Below are positions 55,896 through 64,000 of a stretch of DNA of 64,000 nt, piece after piece. The position numbers and the translations under genes were made by a program. Positions within the stretch are counted from its first letter, which is position 1, and each line of letters starts with the position of its first letter. Source of the DNA: Salinispirillum sp. LH 10-3-1 (GTDB taxonomy: Bacteria > Pseudomonadota > Gammaproteobacteria > Pseudomonadales > Natronospirillaceae); assembly GCF_030643825.1 (NCBI RefSeq), contig NZ_CP101717.1:248001-312000 (forward strand), given 5' to 3'. The notes below the pieces were generated by a model. The model saw only the letters and a program-made list of their open reading frames with translations, had not been told where the DNA came from and did no database searches.

Positions 55896-56184
55896 TATGT
55901 TGTCCTCTTTATTTTTATAGAAATCTTCTCGATGCTGGCTATCCAAGTCGAGTTGATAGATTCAGAACAGCGGCTTACGTCGTCAAAAAGTGCCGGTTAA
56001 TTGCAACTTTAGTGCGTAAATGTGGATAAAACGCAAAAAAACCAAAACGGGTACTTTTATCATTGTGGCTACCGTTCTAACTTTTACACGGTGCAGTATT
56101 CATATTGAGTGACAGCTGTACCATTTAGATTTACTTTATAAGATATTAAATTTTGTTATAGAGGTGGTTTTTAGGCCAAGCATC
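55896..56184. promoter_or_regulatory. AT-rich divergent control region, TRAP/lig operon versus tandem-HTH LysR
   Basis: A 289-bp gap with no ORF. AT-rich stretches (around 56020-56070 and 56130-56165) and short inverted repeats such as TTTA-gtgcg-TAAA (about 56010-56022) and CTTTATAAG are present. LysR-type sites (T-N11-A) would be expected here. I cannot assign exact promoter or operator positions. Confidence 0.4.
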
Positions 56185-57408
56185 ATGCCAGATCAAACAC
56201 CGAATCTGCGGCACTTGCGTGCCTTTCAAGAGGTCGCGTTAGCGCACAGTATCAGTGCTGCAGCGGAACGTGTTTTTCTGTCTCAGTCGGCGCTGACGCA
56301 GGCCATTGCTAAGTTGGAGGCTGCTGTCGGTTGTTTGTTGTTTCACCGGCGTCACAATGGTTTGTTTCTCACGGAAGAAGGAAAACTTTTTGCCAAGCGA
56401 GTTCAGCGCTGCTTGAGCTTGCTGCAGCAAGGCGTGCGTGATGCCATGCGTGTGGGCGAGAAAAAACAGGCCGATCGGCGCGGAGGTGGAGAACCTGCCT
56501 TGTTGCTCACCAATGTACATTTACGGGCGCTGTTAGCATTGCAACACGCGCCCAGTTATTCAGGGGCAGCGCGCAGCATTGGTCTGTCTCAACCGGCGGT
56601 GTATCGAGCGGCTCGTGACCTGGAAGACAGCCTGAACTTGTTGTTGTTTGAGAAAACCAGCGTTGGTGTAGCGCTGACCCGCGCCGCCGAACGCTTGACG
56701 CGGTACACCCGGCTGGCGTTGAAAGAGATTACCCAAGGCTATGACGAGTTAAGCAGTCTCTCTGGAACCGATTCTACAACCATTGTCGTGGGCTCCATGC
56801 CGCTGGCGCGTACCTATATTTTGCCCTCTGCCATTAACCGTATTACGCAACTTAAGCCTGATTTACGCATCAGTGTGGTTGAAGGCCCTTACGACGATCT
56901 TTTACATCGTTTGTTGTACGGTGAAGTTGATTTGTTGATTGGTGCCTTGCGTGATCCAGCGCCCACCAATGATGTGGTGCAGGAAGCCTTGTTCGACACC
57001 TCCATTTCTGTGGTGGGACGAAACGGTCACCCATTGGCCGCACGCACAGGCTTGACGGTGGCCGACCTTAAGGGCTATCGCTGGGTCGTGCCACGCAGTG
57101 GAACACCGGCTCGTTCACAGTTTGACCGCGTGTTTGTTGATGCCGACCCAGATGTATTGCATGGCTTGGTAGAATGCAGCTCACAGATCGTAGTCCGTGA
57201 ACTTCTGACCGGCAGTGACCGTTTGACCTTCATTTCCAGCCACCAAATTCAGCACGAGCAGGAGGAGGGTATTCTGACCGTGCTCGACACCGACATTCCA
57301 GCAACGCGACGCCCCATAGGTCTTACCCTGCGTACCGGTTGGCACCCGACGCCGACACAGCGGCTTTTTGTGTCCATCATCAAGTCGTTGAGTGAGCAGG
57401 TGAGTTAA
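56185..57408 (+). CDS. LysR-type regulator with two tandem HTH domains
   Basis: A 407-aa regulator, about 100 residues longer than a normal LysR protein. There are two separate LysR winged HTH domains. HTH1 is at about 8-67 (LRHLRAFQEVALAHSISAAAERVFLSQSALTQAIAKLE in the first two helices and recognition helix). HTH2 is at about 110-168 (LRALLALQHAPSYSGAARSIGLSQPAVYRAARDLE). A 40-residue basic linker joins them, and one effector domain follows (about 200-400). ATG 56185 is preferred to GTG 56164. Divergent from the TRAP-ligK-galD-ligC operon, which it probably controls. Confidence 0.88.
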   Translation: MPDQTPNLRHLRAFQEVALAHSISAAAERVFLSQSALTQAIAKLEAAVGCLLFHRRHNGLFLTEEGKLFAKRVQRCLSLLQQGVRDAMRVGEKKQADRRGGGEPALLLTNVHLRALLALQHAPSYSGAARSIGLSQPAVYRAARDLEDSLNLLLFEKTSVGVALTRAAERLTRYTRLALKEITQGYDELSSLSGTDSTTIVVGSMPLARTYILPSAINRITQLKPDLRISVVEGPYDDLLHRLLYGEVDLLIGALRDPAPTNDVVQEALFDTSISVVGRNGHPLAARTGLTVADLKGYRWVVPRSGTPARSQFDRVFVDADPDVLHGLVECSSQIVVRELLTGSDRLTFISSHQIQHEQEEGILTVLDTDIPATRRPIGLTLRTGWHPTPTQRLFVSIIKSLSEQVS

Positions 57409-57535
57409 CGCTTTGCGCAGAGGGCGAGCCGGTTATGCTGAATTGGTATAACAGCTAGTGGCTTGACGGCCTGTTTACGGTTGCCTAAGTCAGCATACAG
57501 TGACGCGCTCGTTCGTTTGTTCGGAGCGTAAGCCC

Positions 57536-59857
57536 ATGAATATCAAAACCAAGGTTACCCTCGGAGCCATCTTATTAACCGCTGTCCCGGTCGTGATCAG
57601 TGTGATACTCATTGGTGCAGTGGCTTCGTCAGCTGGCAGCTCCGCACTGCGCGCTCAAGTGGAGGCTCAACTGGTGGCCTTAAGGGAAACCAAGCGAGCG
57701 CAAGTAGAAGACTACATGGCAAACACACGGGATCAAGTGTTGAGTCAGTCGGCAAACACCAACCTGATTGACCTAATGATGGAAATGGCGAGCAGTGCAC
57801 GTAACGTCGCCGACTCGCATCGCAATAATATGGACACCTACCGCGAAGCGGTGGCCAGTTTTTACGAAGGTGAATTCGCGGCTTATTACCGAACCCTGAA
57901 TAATGGTCGCACGCTCAGCGCTGCCCTGTACCATCAAAGTTTGGATAACACCGCGACCTTTTTACAGTATGCCTACATGGTCGATTCCGAGTATCCCATC
58001 GGTCAGAAAAACGAACTGGTGCGGTCCCGCACGATCAGCTCATACGACTTTATGCACCGTGGATTGCACAGTTATTTGAATGACTTTGTGCAGCGCTTTG
58101 GCTATGCCGATTTGTATTTGGTGGCAGAAGATGGCTTGGTCTTTTATTCCGTGCAAAAGAACATTGATTTCGGCATAAACCTGAACGAACAATTCAGTAC
58201 CAGTGGCTTAGCGAGGGTTCATCAACAGGTGATGGCGGGTGACCGTGGCGAAACCTACAGTGAAGACTTCAGTGCTTATGCCCCGCTCTATGACCTTCCT
58301 ACTGCGTTCATTGGGACACAAGTCTATCGGCGTGACAGCGGCGAGCGGCTTGGCTCGTTGGTGCTTGCGTTGTCGGAGCAGCCGTTGAATCAGATCATGA
58401 CCAACGGGCAGGCATGGGCCGAGACGGGTTTTGGGCAGACGGGTGAGACGATACTGGTTGGGCGTGATGGCGTGACGCGTAGCTTAAGCCGCGCTTTTGC
58501 CGAGCAGCCGACTGCATTTCTCCGTGATCTGCATGCTACAGGCCTAGATACTGCCGTGCTTGAGGATATGCAAGCGCGCGGGACCAATGTAGGCCTCCTG
58601 CCGTTGCAGCGTCGCGGTATCGCTCATGCGGCCAATGGTGACAGTGGTGTTGCATCATTGGTAGATATGCACGGCGAAGCGCTGCTGTCGGCCTATGCGC
58701 CCGTGTCGGTACAGGGCTTAGAATGGGTGGTGTTGAGCGAGATCAGCGAGCGAGAAGCCTTTGCGGACATTCGTGGCTTATTGGCTTCCATTCGAAACAA
58801 CGCCTTCATCTTGGTCAGTATCATGATGGTCGTCGCTGTAGTTGTAGGCCTGGTGTTTGCACGCAGTTTGGTTGCGCCTATTTTGGCGCTTGCTAAGACA
58901 ATTCGTAGTATTGGTGATAGTGCCGATCTAACCTTGCGCACAAAAGTAAGAAGCACCGACGAAGTGGGTGCTATGGCGTTGTCATTGAATCAAACGCTGG
59001 ATCGTATTCACCAAATGGTGACGGGAATGCGTGAATCAGCGGATCGCTTAACAGATGCGTCTGGTCATCTGGATACTGTTGCCAATGCAGCGCAGCAAGT
59101 GGTCGCAACGCAGCAGGCACAGTCGGGCCAAATCGCCAGCGCCACGGTGGAAATGCAGGCCGTGGTGCATGATGTGGCGAACAATGCGAATAAGGCCTCG
59201 GAAGCAGCTCGCAATGCCGATGAGTCGTCGACTGCCGGGCAGGCGCTGATGAATGACGGGCGTCAGGCGATGCGTAATCTGGAACGTGAATTGACGGATA
59301 CGGCCAGTTTAGTGCAGCGTGTCGAGTCCGATGCGAGCAATATCGGACAGGTGTTGGATGTCATTCGCGCCATCGCCGAACAGACCAATTTGTTGGCGTT
59401 GAACGCCGCCATTGAATCCGCGCGTGCTGGTGAAGTGGGGCGTGGGTTTGCCGTGGTGGCGGACGAGGTGCGCATGTTGGCGGGTCGCACGCAGAAGTCG
59501 TTGGATGATATTCATGACCTAGTGGAGCAATTGCAATCGGGCGCAAAGGATGCGGCGCGGGCGATGAATCAAAGCCAAACGGGTTCGCAGTTGACGATGG
59601 AAAAGTTAGAGTCGGCCGGGCAAGCCTTTGATGAGATTCGCAGTGCCGTGGCGGAGATCAGTGCGATGAATGTGCAGATTGCGGACGCCGCGGGGCAGCA
59701 AAGCCAAGCGGCCGATGAGATCAATCGCAGTATCATGCAGTTGACGGAACTGACGGAGACCAGCAGCGATAACAGCCGTTTAACATCCGACGCCGGAAAA
59801 GGGGTGTCGCAAGTGTCGGCGGATATTCGTCAGTGGGTCGATCAGTTTAGAACCTGA
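57536..59857 (+). CDS. methyl-accepting chemotaxis protein
   Basis: Transmembrane chemoreceptor of 773 aa: TM1 (about 8-30), a large periplasmic sensor (about 30-415, probably dCache-like), TM2 (about 423-445; [19 protein letters not shown]), HAMP and a cytosolic signalling hairpin. The hairpin tip is [19 protein letters not shown] followed by [18 protein letters not shown] 57536 has GGAG about 9 nt upstream; the frame to 57500 is dismissed. It lies between the two lig blocks, so an aromatic or carboxylate attractant is plausible. No C-terminal CheR/CheB-docking pentapeptide is seen. Confidence 0.94.
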   Translation: MNIKTKVTLGAILLTAVPVVISVILIGAVASSAGSSALRAQVEAQLVALRETKRAQVEDYMANTRDQVLSQSANTNLIDLMMEMASSARNVADSHRNNMDTYREAVASFYEGEFAAYYRTLNNGRTLSAALYHQSLDNTATFLQYAYMVDSEYPIGQKNELVRSRTISSYDFMHRGLHSYLNDFVQRFGYADLYLVAEDGLVFYSVQKNIDFGINLNEQFSTSGLARVHQQVMAGDRGETYSEDFSAYAPLYDLPTAFIGTQVYRRDSGERLGSLVLALSEQPLNQIMTNGQAWAETGFGQTGETILVGRDGVTRSLSRAFAEQPTAFLRDLHATGLDTAVLEDMQARGTNVGLLPLQRRGIAHAANGDSGVASLVDMHGEALLSAYAPVSVQGLEWVVLSEISEREAFADIRGLLASIRNNAFILVSIMMVVAVVVGLVFARSLVAPILALAKTIRSIGDSADLTLRTKVRSTDEVGAMALSLNQTLDRIHQMVTGMRESADRLTDASGHLDTVANAAQQVVATQQAQSGQIASATVEMQAVVHDVANNANKASEAARNADESSTAGQALMNDGRQAMRNLERELTDTASLVQRVESDASNIGQVLDVIRAIAEQTNLLALNAAIESARAGEVGRGFAVVADEVRMLAGRTQKSLDDIHDLVEQLQSGAKDAARAMNQSQTGSQLTMEKLESAGQAFDEIRSAVAEISAMNVQIADAAGQQSQAADEINRSIMQLTELTETSSDNSRLTSDAGKGVSQVSADIRQWVDQFRT

Positions 59858-59872
59858 TGGTGGTGTGGGGGC

Positions 59873-59930
59873 GCAGCCCTCTGGTCAATCGTAGGGCGGC
59901 GTGTTTACACCCACCGCCGGAATACGGTCA
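59873..59930. repeat. degenerate REP-like repeat
   Basis: GCAGCCCTCTGGTCAAtcGTAGGGCGGCGTG, then TTTACACCCACCGCC, echoes the 34271-34323 element (AGCCCTCTGGCCGAA, then a GTAGGGCGG palindrome) but with many changes. It lies just after the chemoreceptor gene. Confidence 0.4.
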
Positions 59931-59961
59931 TACCCAAGGCGGCAGATGGCTTCCCTAGCCT

Positions 59962-60636
59962 TTATTGCTCACCCGCTTGATCATACTGCGGCATGCTCCA
60001 CGTTTCGGCCTGTGCTGCGGCCAGCCATTCCTGCATGGCGGGTAGCGCATACATCGCCTCACTCCACGCTGCATATTCATCCGATACCGTTAAGCCGTAA
60101 CCTCTCACCCGCCACATAACCGGCGCATACATGGCATCGACGATGCTGAATGCGCCACACAGAAATGCGCCTTCGTCTTTATGGTCTGCTTTCGCGGCAG
60201 CAAAACGTGCCCATAAGGCCGCCAAGCGGTTTAGGTCGCGTTGCACCGCATCGGTTATTACCAGAGCCGCCGCCTGTTTTTGTACCCGACAGTTCATTGG
60301 AAAGGTTTGCCGCAGGGCCATAAAGCCACTGTGCATTTCAGCGCTGGCACTGCGGGCAAGGGCGCGCAGTGTCACGTCGGTTGGCCACAGCGCACGTTCG
60401 GGAAACTGCTCGGCCAGATACTCGGCGATGGCCAAGCTGTCCCAGATTACACGCTTTTGGTCTAGCAATACCGGCACTCGGGCAGGTAAGTCATGTTGCG
60501 CAGCGAAGTCTTTAAGGTCGTTGTTGTGCGCAAAGGGCAGTAAGCGTTCATTAAAATCGATGCCGGCGACGCGCATCAGCAGCCATGGGCGCAATGACCA
60601 AGAGGAGTAGTTTTTATAAGCGATGACCAGTTCCAT
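59962..60636 (-). CDS. glutathione S-transferase family protein
   Basis: A 224-aa GST: N-terminal thioredoxin-like domain (1-80; IAYKNYSSWSLRPWLLM with the catalytic Ser/Tyr region, VPVLLDQKRVIWDSLAIAEYLAEQFP with the cis-Pro and the glutathione-binding D-S pair) and a helical C-terminal domain. Substrate unknown. GSTs occur in aromatic catabolic islands for ether cleavage or isomerisation, but this subgroup is also a common housekeeping type. Followed upstream on the same strand by a LysR gene 204 bp away. Confidence 0.88.
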   Translation of the reverse strand: MELVIAYKNYSSWSLRPWLLMRVAGIDFNERLLPFAHNNDLKDFAAQHDLPARVPVLLDQKRVIWDSLAIAEYLAEQFPERALWPTDVTLRALARSASAEMHSGFMALRQTFPMNCRVQKQAAALVITDAVQRDLNRLAALWARFAAAKADHKDEGAFLCGAFSIVDAMYAPVMWRVRGYGLTVSDEYAAWSEAMYALPAMQEWLAAAQAETWSMPQYDQAGEQ

Positions 60637-60840
60637 AAGGGTTTCGATGCGGTTGTTAGTTCCTGTTCAGATTATGTCCGTGACAGCGACAATAAAAGCG
60701 AAATAGATGTGACTGGCGCGCCTTTTCACTTCTTCTCCGCGCTGGCGTACCCGAAAGCACGCACGCCATCGCCTAATCTGCAGGCATTGTGGGAGGTAAT
60801 AGCCGGCGCGACATGATGAGTGAGGCTCTGCTGCCGCAGG

Positions 60841-61770
60841 TCAAAGAGTACCCACAAAATGCTGCGTCACTTCGGTCTCGATCAAATTCATCATCGTACG
60901 CTGCATCTGTGTGGCAGGGCGGCGGGCACTGGTGGCAAGAAAGAGTTTGATGCGCAAGTCAGGCTCAATAATGGGGTGAATGGTAAAACAATGCGGGTCG
61001 CCTAAGCTGCGTACCGCGTTGCGTGACAACACGGCCGAACCGGCACCATCGGCCACCAAGTCCAAAATGGCGCTGATGCTGTCGATCTCCAATACAATGT
61101 TGGGCCGTCGCTTGATATTGGCCAGTTCACTTTCAATAAACCGTCGAATGGCATTGTGCGGGCTGGGCGTGATCAAGGGTGTGTCGGCCAAGCGGACAAG
61201 CGTGATGGGATCGCCTGTGGTCAGGTCGGTGGTCAGCGCCGCCGAGGTGACCAAAAACAGCTCCTGCTCACCCAGAGGTGACAGGTCAATATCGGGTGAC
61301 GGCGTCGGGTTGTACAACAGTGCGATATCCAGTCGCCCGGCGACCAATGCATCGACCATGGCGGTGGACAGCGCTTCACTGACAGCCAGGGTTGCCTCCG
61401 GCATGATCTTCTTGAATGCACGCACCAAGGGCACGGCCATCGACTTCGATAAGCTGGGGGGTAGGCCAATGGCGATGCGCCCTGTCAGTCCGCCGCGCAG
61501 CATGGACATTTCTTCGCGTGTGCGTTCCACTTGATACAAAATGCCGCGCCCGTGTTCCATCAGACGCTGTCCGGCATCGGTCAAGGTCACACCACGACCG
61601 TTGCGTATCAGCAGCGGTTGGCGCAGCTCGACTTCGAGCAGGCGAATCTGGCGGCTCAATGCGGGCTGAGCGATGTTCAATGCTATAGAGGCTCGGGTAA
61701 AGCTGCCCAGCTCCGCCACGCGCACAAAATATTCTATCTGTCGTAAGTCCATTGTCGAGTGTCTCGCCAT
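60841..61770 (-). CDS. LysR family regulator, LigR-like
   Basis: A 309-aa LysR regulator: HTH at about 7-66 (LRQIEYFVRVAELGSFTRASIALNIAQPALSRQIRLLE in two parts) and an effector domain (about 95-300; GLPPSLSKSMAVPL). Start is ATG 61770 or 61752. Divergent from ligJ-ligI-ligA with 156 bp between them, so it should control that operon, as LigR does in Sphingobium. The intergenic DNA has TATA-containing partial repeats (GTATAAC, GGTATAGC near 61790-61815) that could be its site. Confidence 0.87.
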   Translation of the reverse strand: MARHSTMDLRQIEYFVRVAELGSFTRASIALNIAQPALSRQIRLLEVELRQPLLIRNGRGVTLTDAGQRLMEHGRGILYQVERTREEMSMLRGGLTGRIAIGLPPSLSKSMAVPLVRAFKKIMPEATLAVSEALSTAMVDALVAGRLDIALLYNPTPSPDIDLSPLGEQELFLVTSAALTTDLTTGDPITLVRLADTPLITPSPHNAIRRFIESELANIKRRPNIVLEIDSISAILDLVADGAGSAVLSRNAVRSLGDPHCFTIHPIIEPDLRIKLFLATSARRPATQMQRTMMNLIETEVTQHFVGTL

Positions 61771-61926
61771 TTTCTATATCTTAGGTCAAGTATAACAGTT
61801 TGGTATAGCTGGTAGAGGCGGCTGCTCATAGCCTGAGGGCGACAATAGGTGAACAATAGTTTCAGATCTTTAAGAGCTGCGTGCGAGAAACGTGCGCGCA
61901 TCCATGAAGCTTTCAGGAGAAACACA

Positions 61927-62952
61927 ATGATCATCGATTGTCATGGACATTACACCACCGCCCCGCAGGCGTTGGAAGATTGGCGCAACGCACAGGTCGC
62001 CGCGCTGGGCAACCCGAGTGCAGGACCTAAGCCTTCGGAGCTGAAGATCAGCGATAACGAGCTGCGTGAGTCCGTTGAGACTAACCAGCTTAAGCTGATG
62101 AACGAACGTGGTCTGGATATGACCATCTTCTCGCCGCGCGCCAGTTTCATGGCGCACCACATTGGTGACTTTGAAACCAGCTCAACGTGGGCCGCCATGT
62201 GCAACGAGCTGTGCTTCCGCGTTTCGCAGTTGTTTCCCGACCGTTTTATCGGTGCAGCCATGCTGCCTCAGTCTCCCGGTGTTGACCCGAAAAGCTGCAT
62301 TCCAGAAATGGAACGCTGCATTAATGAGTACGGCTTTGTCGGTATCAACTTGAATCCGGATCCGTCCGGCGGACATTGGAAAGAGCCGCCGCTGACCGAT
62401 CGTCACTGGTACCCGATTTACGAGAAAATGGTTGAGCTGGATATTCCTGCAATGATCCACGTCAGCACCAGTTGCAACGCCTGCTTCCACACCACGGGCG
62501 CGCACTATTTGAACGCCGACACCACCGCGTTCATGCAGTTGCTGCAAGGCGACCTGTTCAAAGACTTCCCTGAATTGCGCTTCATCATCCCGCACGGCGG
62601 CGGCGCAGTGCCGTACCATTGGGGTCGTTTCCGTGGCTTGGCCGATATGATGAAAAAGCCGATGTTGGATCAGCACCTGATGAACAACATCTACTTCGAC
62701 ACCTGCGTGTATCATCAGCCCGGCATTGATCTGCTGACCGACGTGATCGACACCAAGAACGTGTTGTTCGCGTCTGAGATGATCGGTGCCGTACGAGGCA
62801 TCGACCCGCAAACCGGCCACTATTTTGACGACACCAAACGCTACATCGAAGCAGCGGATCTGACCGACGACCAGCGTTACCAGATCTACGAAGGCAACGC
62901 GCGGCGCGTATTCCCGCGTCTGGACGCCACCCTGAAAAAACAAGGTCGCTGA
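61927..62952 (+). CDS. ligJ: 4-oxalomesaconate hydratase LigJ
   Basis: Amidohydrolase-superfamily hydratase of 341 aa, the length of Sphingobium LigJ. It adds water to the 4-oxalomesaconate-derived dicarboxylic acid to give 4-carboxy-4-hydroxy-2-oxoadipate, the substrate of LigK. Metal ligands are DCHGHY at the N-terminus, HVST in the middle, IIPHGGGAVPYHWGR and a late acidic residue (FASEMIGA). ATG 61927 has AGGAG upstream; the frame to 61849 is dismissed. This LigJ type is unrelated to Pseudomonas GalB. ligI follows after 14 bp. Confidence 0.92.
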   Translation: MIIDCHGHYTTAPQALEDWRNAQVAALGNPSAGPKPSELKISDNELRESVETNQLKLMNERGLDMTIFSPRASFMAHHIGDFETSSTWAAMCNELCFRVSQLFPDRFIGAAMLPQSPGVDPKSCIPEMERCINEYGFVGINLNPDPSGGHWKEPPLTDRHWYPIYEKMVELDIPAMIHVSTSCNACFHTTGAHYLNADTTAFMQLLQGDLFKDFPELRFIIPHGGGAVPYHWGRFRGLADMMKKPMLDQHLMNNIYFDTCVYHQPGIDLLTDVIDTKNVLFASEMIGAVRGIDPQTGHYFDDTKRYIEAADLTDDQRYQIYEGNARRVFPRLDATLKKQGR

Positions 62953-62966
62953 GAGAGGAGTCATGC

Positions 62967-63896
62967 ATGAGTGTTGAGAGTAGTTTTACTGTGACGCCCG
63001 GCTGGTTGAATTGGTATGACGGCCCGGCGAAACCCAAGTTTAAGGTGCCAGCAGGTGCCGTAGACGCGCACTGCCACGTGTTTGGCCCTGGCGAGCAGTT
63101 CCCGTTTGCGCCCGAGCGCAAATACACCCCGTGCGACGCGTCGAAAGACCAGTTGTTTGCCTTGCGTGACCACCTGGGCTTTGCCCGCAATGTAGTGGTG
63201 CAGGCCACCTGTCACGGTGCAGACAACAGCGCCATGGTCGACGCCTTGCAGCATTCCAACGGCATGGCGCGCGGTATTGCGACCGTGAAACGCAGCATCT
63301 CAGACGCGGAACTGCAGGCGTTGGACGCCGCCGGCGTGCGCGGCGTACGATTTAACTTCGTGAAGCGGTTGGTGGATTTTACGCCGAAAGAAGAGCTGAT
63401 GGAGATCGCCCAGCGCATCGCGCCCTTGGGCTGGCACATTGTCATCTATTTTGAAGCGGTCGACCTGCCTGAGCTGTGGGACTTCTTCACCGCCTTACCG
63501 ACCACCGTGGTGGTCGACCACATGGGGCGGCCGGATGTCACCAAGCCGGTTGACGGCGAAGAGTTCCAGCGCTTTGTGCGCTTGATGGACGAGCACGAGA
63601 ATATCTGGTCGAAGGTGAGCTGCCCTGAGCGCTTGAGCGTCAGTGGGCCTAAAGCGTTGAACGGCGAACAGCAGGCGTATCAAGATGTGGTGCCCTTTGC
63701 GCGCTTTTTGGTTGAACGCTTCCCTGACCGTGTGTTGTGGGGCACCGACTGGCCGCACCCGAACTTGAAAGACCACATGCCAGACGACGGCCTGCTGGTG
63801 GATTTCATTCCGCACATCGCGCCAACGGCCGAATTGCAACACAAATTATTGATCGACAACCCCATGCGATTGTACTGGCCGGAAGAGGTTAAATAA
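62967..63896 (+). CDS. ligI: 2-pyrone-4,6-dicarboxylate hydrolase LigI
   Basis: Amidohydrolase of 309 aa that opens 2-pyrone-4,6-dicarboxylate, made by LigC, to 4-oxalomesaconate. The metal/active site is seen in VDAHCHVFGPG, the binding loop in FAPERKYTPCDA, then VVDHMGRPDV and LWGTDWPHPNLK with the catalytic Asp. ATG 62967 lies 8 nt after GAGGAG; ATG 62963 is out of frame. Its TAA overlaps the ligA ATG (TAATG), so translation is coupled. Confidence 0.93.
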   Translation: MSVESSFTVTPGWLNWYDGPAKPKFKVPAGAVDAHCHVFGPGEQFPFAPERKYTPCDASKDQLFALRDHLGFARNVVVQATCHGADNSAMVDALQHSNGMARGIATVKRSISDAELQALDAAGVRGVRFNFVKRLVDFTPKEELMEIAQRIAPLGWHIVIYFEAVDLPELWDFFTALPTTVVVDHMGRPDVTKPVDGEEFQRFVRLMDEHENIWSKVSCPERLSVSGPKALNGEQQAYQDVVPFARFLVERFPDRVLWGTDWPHPNLKDHMPDDGLLVDFIPHIAPTAELQHKLLIDNPMRLYWPEEVK

Positions 63897-64000
63897 TGAG
63901 TAACCCCAACAACAGCAACTACAACGACGCCTTTAAAGACATACCGGGTACCGTGATCTTTGATGCGACGCAGTCGCGCCTCGGCTTTCACCTGAATCAG
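63896..64000 (+). CDS. ligA: protocatechuate 4,5-dioxygenase alpha subunit LigA (partial, cut by window end)
   Basis: The first 35 codons are visible. KDIPGTVIFDATQSRLGFHLNQ aligns with the LigA N-terminus (IPGTxxF...QSRxGYHLNQ). LigA is the small subunit of the extradiol dioxygenase; the catalytic beta subunit LigB should follow beyond the edge. The Asn/Tyr-rich first ten residues are an extension relative to Sphingobium LigA. The start overlaps the ligI stop. Confidence 0.85.
   Translation, partial: MSNPNNSNYNDAFKDIPGTVIFDATQSRLGFHLNQ

Noticed and set aside
62182-63254. Long minus-strand frames (207 and 260 codons)
   Set aside because: They lie opposite ligJ and ligI, which are conserved throughout.

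Overview
The window comes from a gammaproteobacterial chromosome of the Pseudomonas/Oceanospirillales kind. The evidence is gene content and order: hemB-trxA-rho, HAD phosphatase-rppH-ptsP, and a DUF6776-bactofilin-erpA block facing an M23 peptidase-tyrS pair all resemble Pseudomonas neighbourhoods. HemB has the Mg-type active site seen in Pseudomonas. Genus cannot be fixed from this; a marine Oceanospirillales-like host is a guess. No rRNA, tRNA, CRISPR array, prophage or intact insertion sequence was seen.

Layout. 0-4.8 kb: orphan ParA ATPase, a TIGR02444-family gene, ABC-F ATPase YheS, a small lipoprotein and hemB. 4.9-6.8 kb: trxA and rho. 7-12.6 kb: an operon of HAD phosphatase, imelysin-like lipoprotein and HDOD protein, divergent from rppH-ptsP. 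12.7-17.6 kb: typA, then a SulP anion transporter with a tandem universal stress protein. 17.8-22.5 kb: hemL, a large MalT-like regulator, hemJ. 22.7-28.3 kb: DUF6776, bactofilin, erpA, M23 peptidase, tyrS, diguanylate cyclase. 28.5-34.7 kb: ald and an Lrp-type regulator, a PfkB kinase, mrcB (PBP1b), a TPR lipoprotein, DUF2007 and a small HTH protein. 34.8-41.7 kb: M16 peptidase and two paralogous FadE-type acyl-CoA dehydrogenases; the first has a PsrA-like operator overlapping its promoter. 41.8-42.6 kb is gene debris, including a broken GFA-family gene.

From 43.2 kb to the end the window is a catabolic island for methoxylated and hydroxylated aromatics. VanB and VanA, divergent from a VanR-type GntR repressor, should demethylate vanillate to protocatechuate. 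Enzymes of the protocatechuate 4,5-cleavage (meta) pathway follow in two blocks. The minus-strand operon (55.9 to 49.3 kb) carries a TRAP transporter, the CHA aldolase LigK, a PrpF-family 4-oxalomesaconate tautomerase/isomerase, a DUF1932 dehydrogenase and LigC. The plus-strand operon (61.9 kb onward) carries LigJ, LigI and the start of LigA, which the window edge cuts. Regulators include a LysR protein with two tandem HTH domains facing the TRAP operon and a LigR-like LysR facing ligJ. A chemoreceptor and a GST lie between the blocks.

The noncoding DNA is richer than usual. It holds a dispersed REP-like hairpin (three near-identical copies), a nested inverted repeat at 17.6 kb, a direct-repeat element at 47.3 kb, several clear intrinsic terminators, paired VanR-like operators, and a palindrome centred on the presumed hemB -10 box. 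I found no clear-cut novel system. The best leads are the tandem-HTH regulator, the unassigned DUF1932 enzyme inside the lig operon, and the operator sites.
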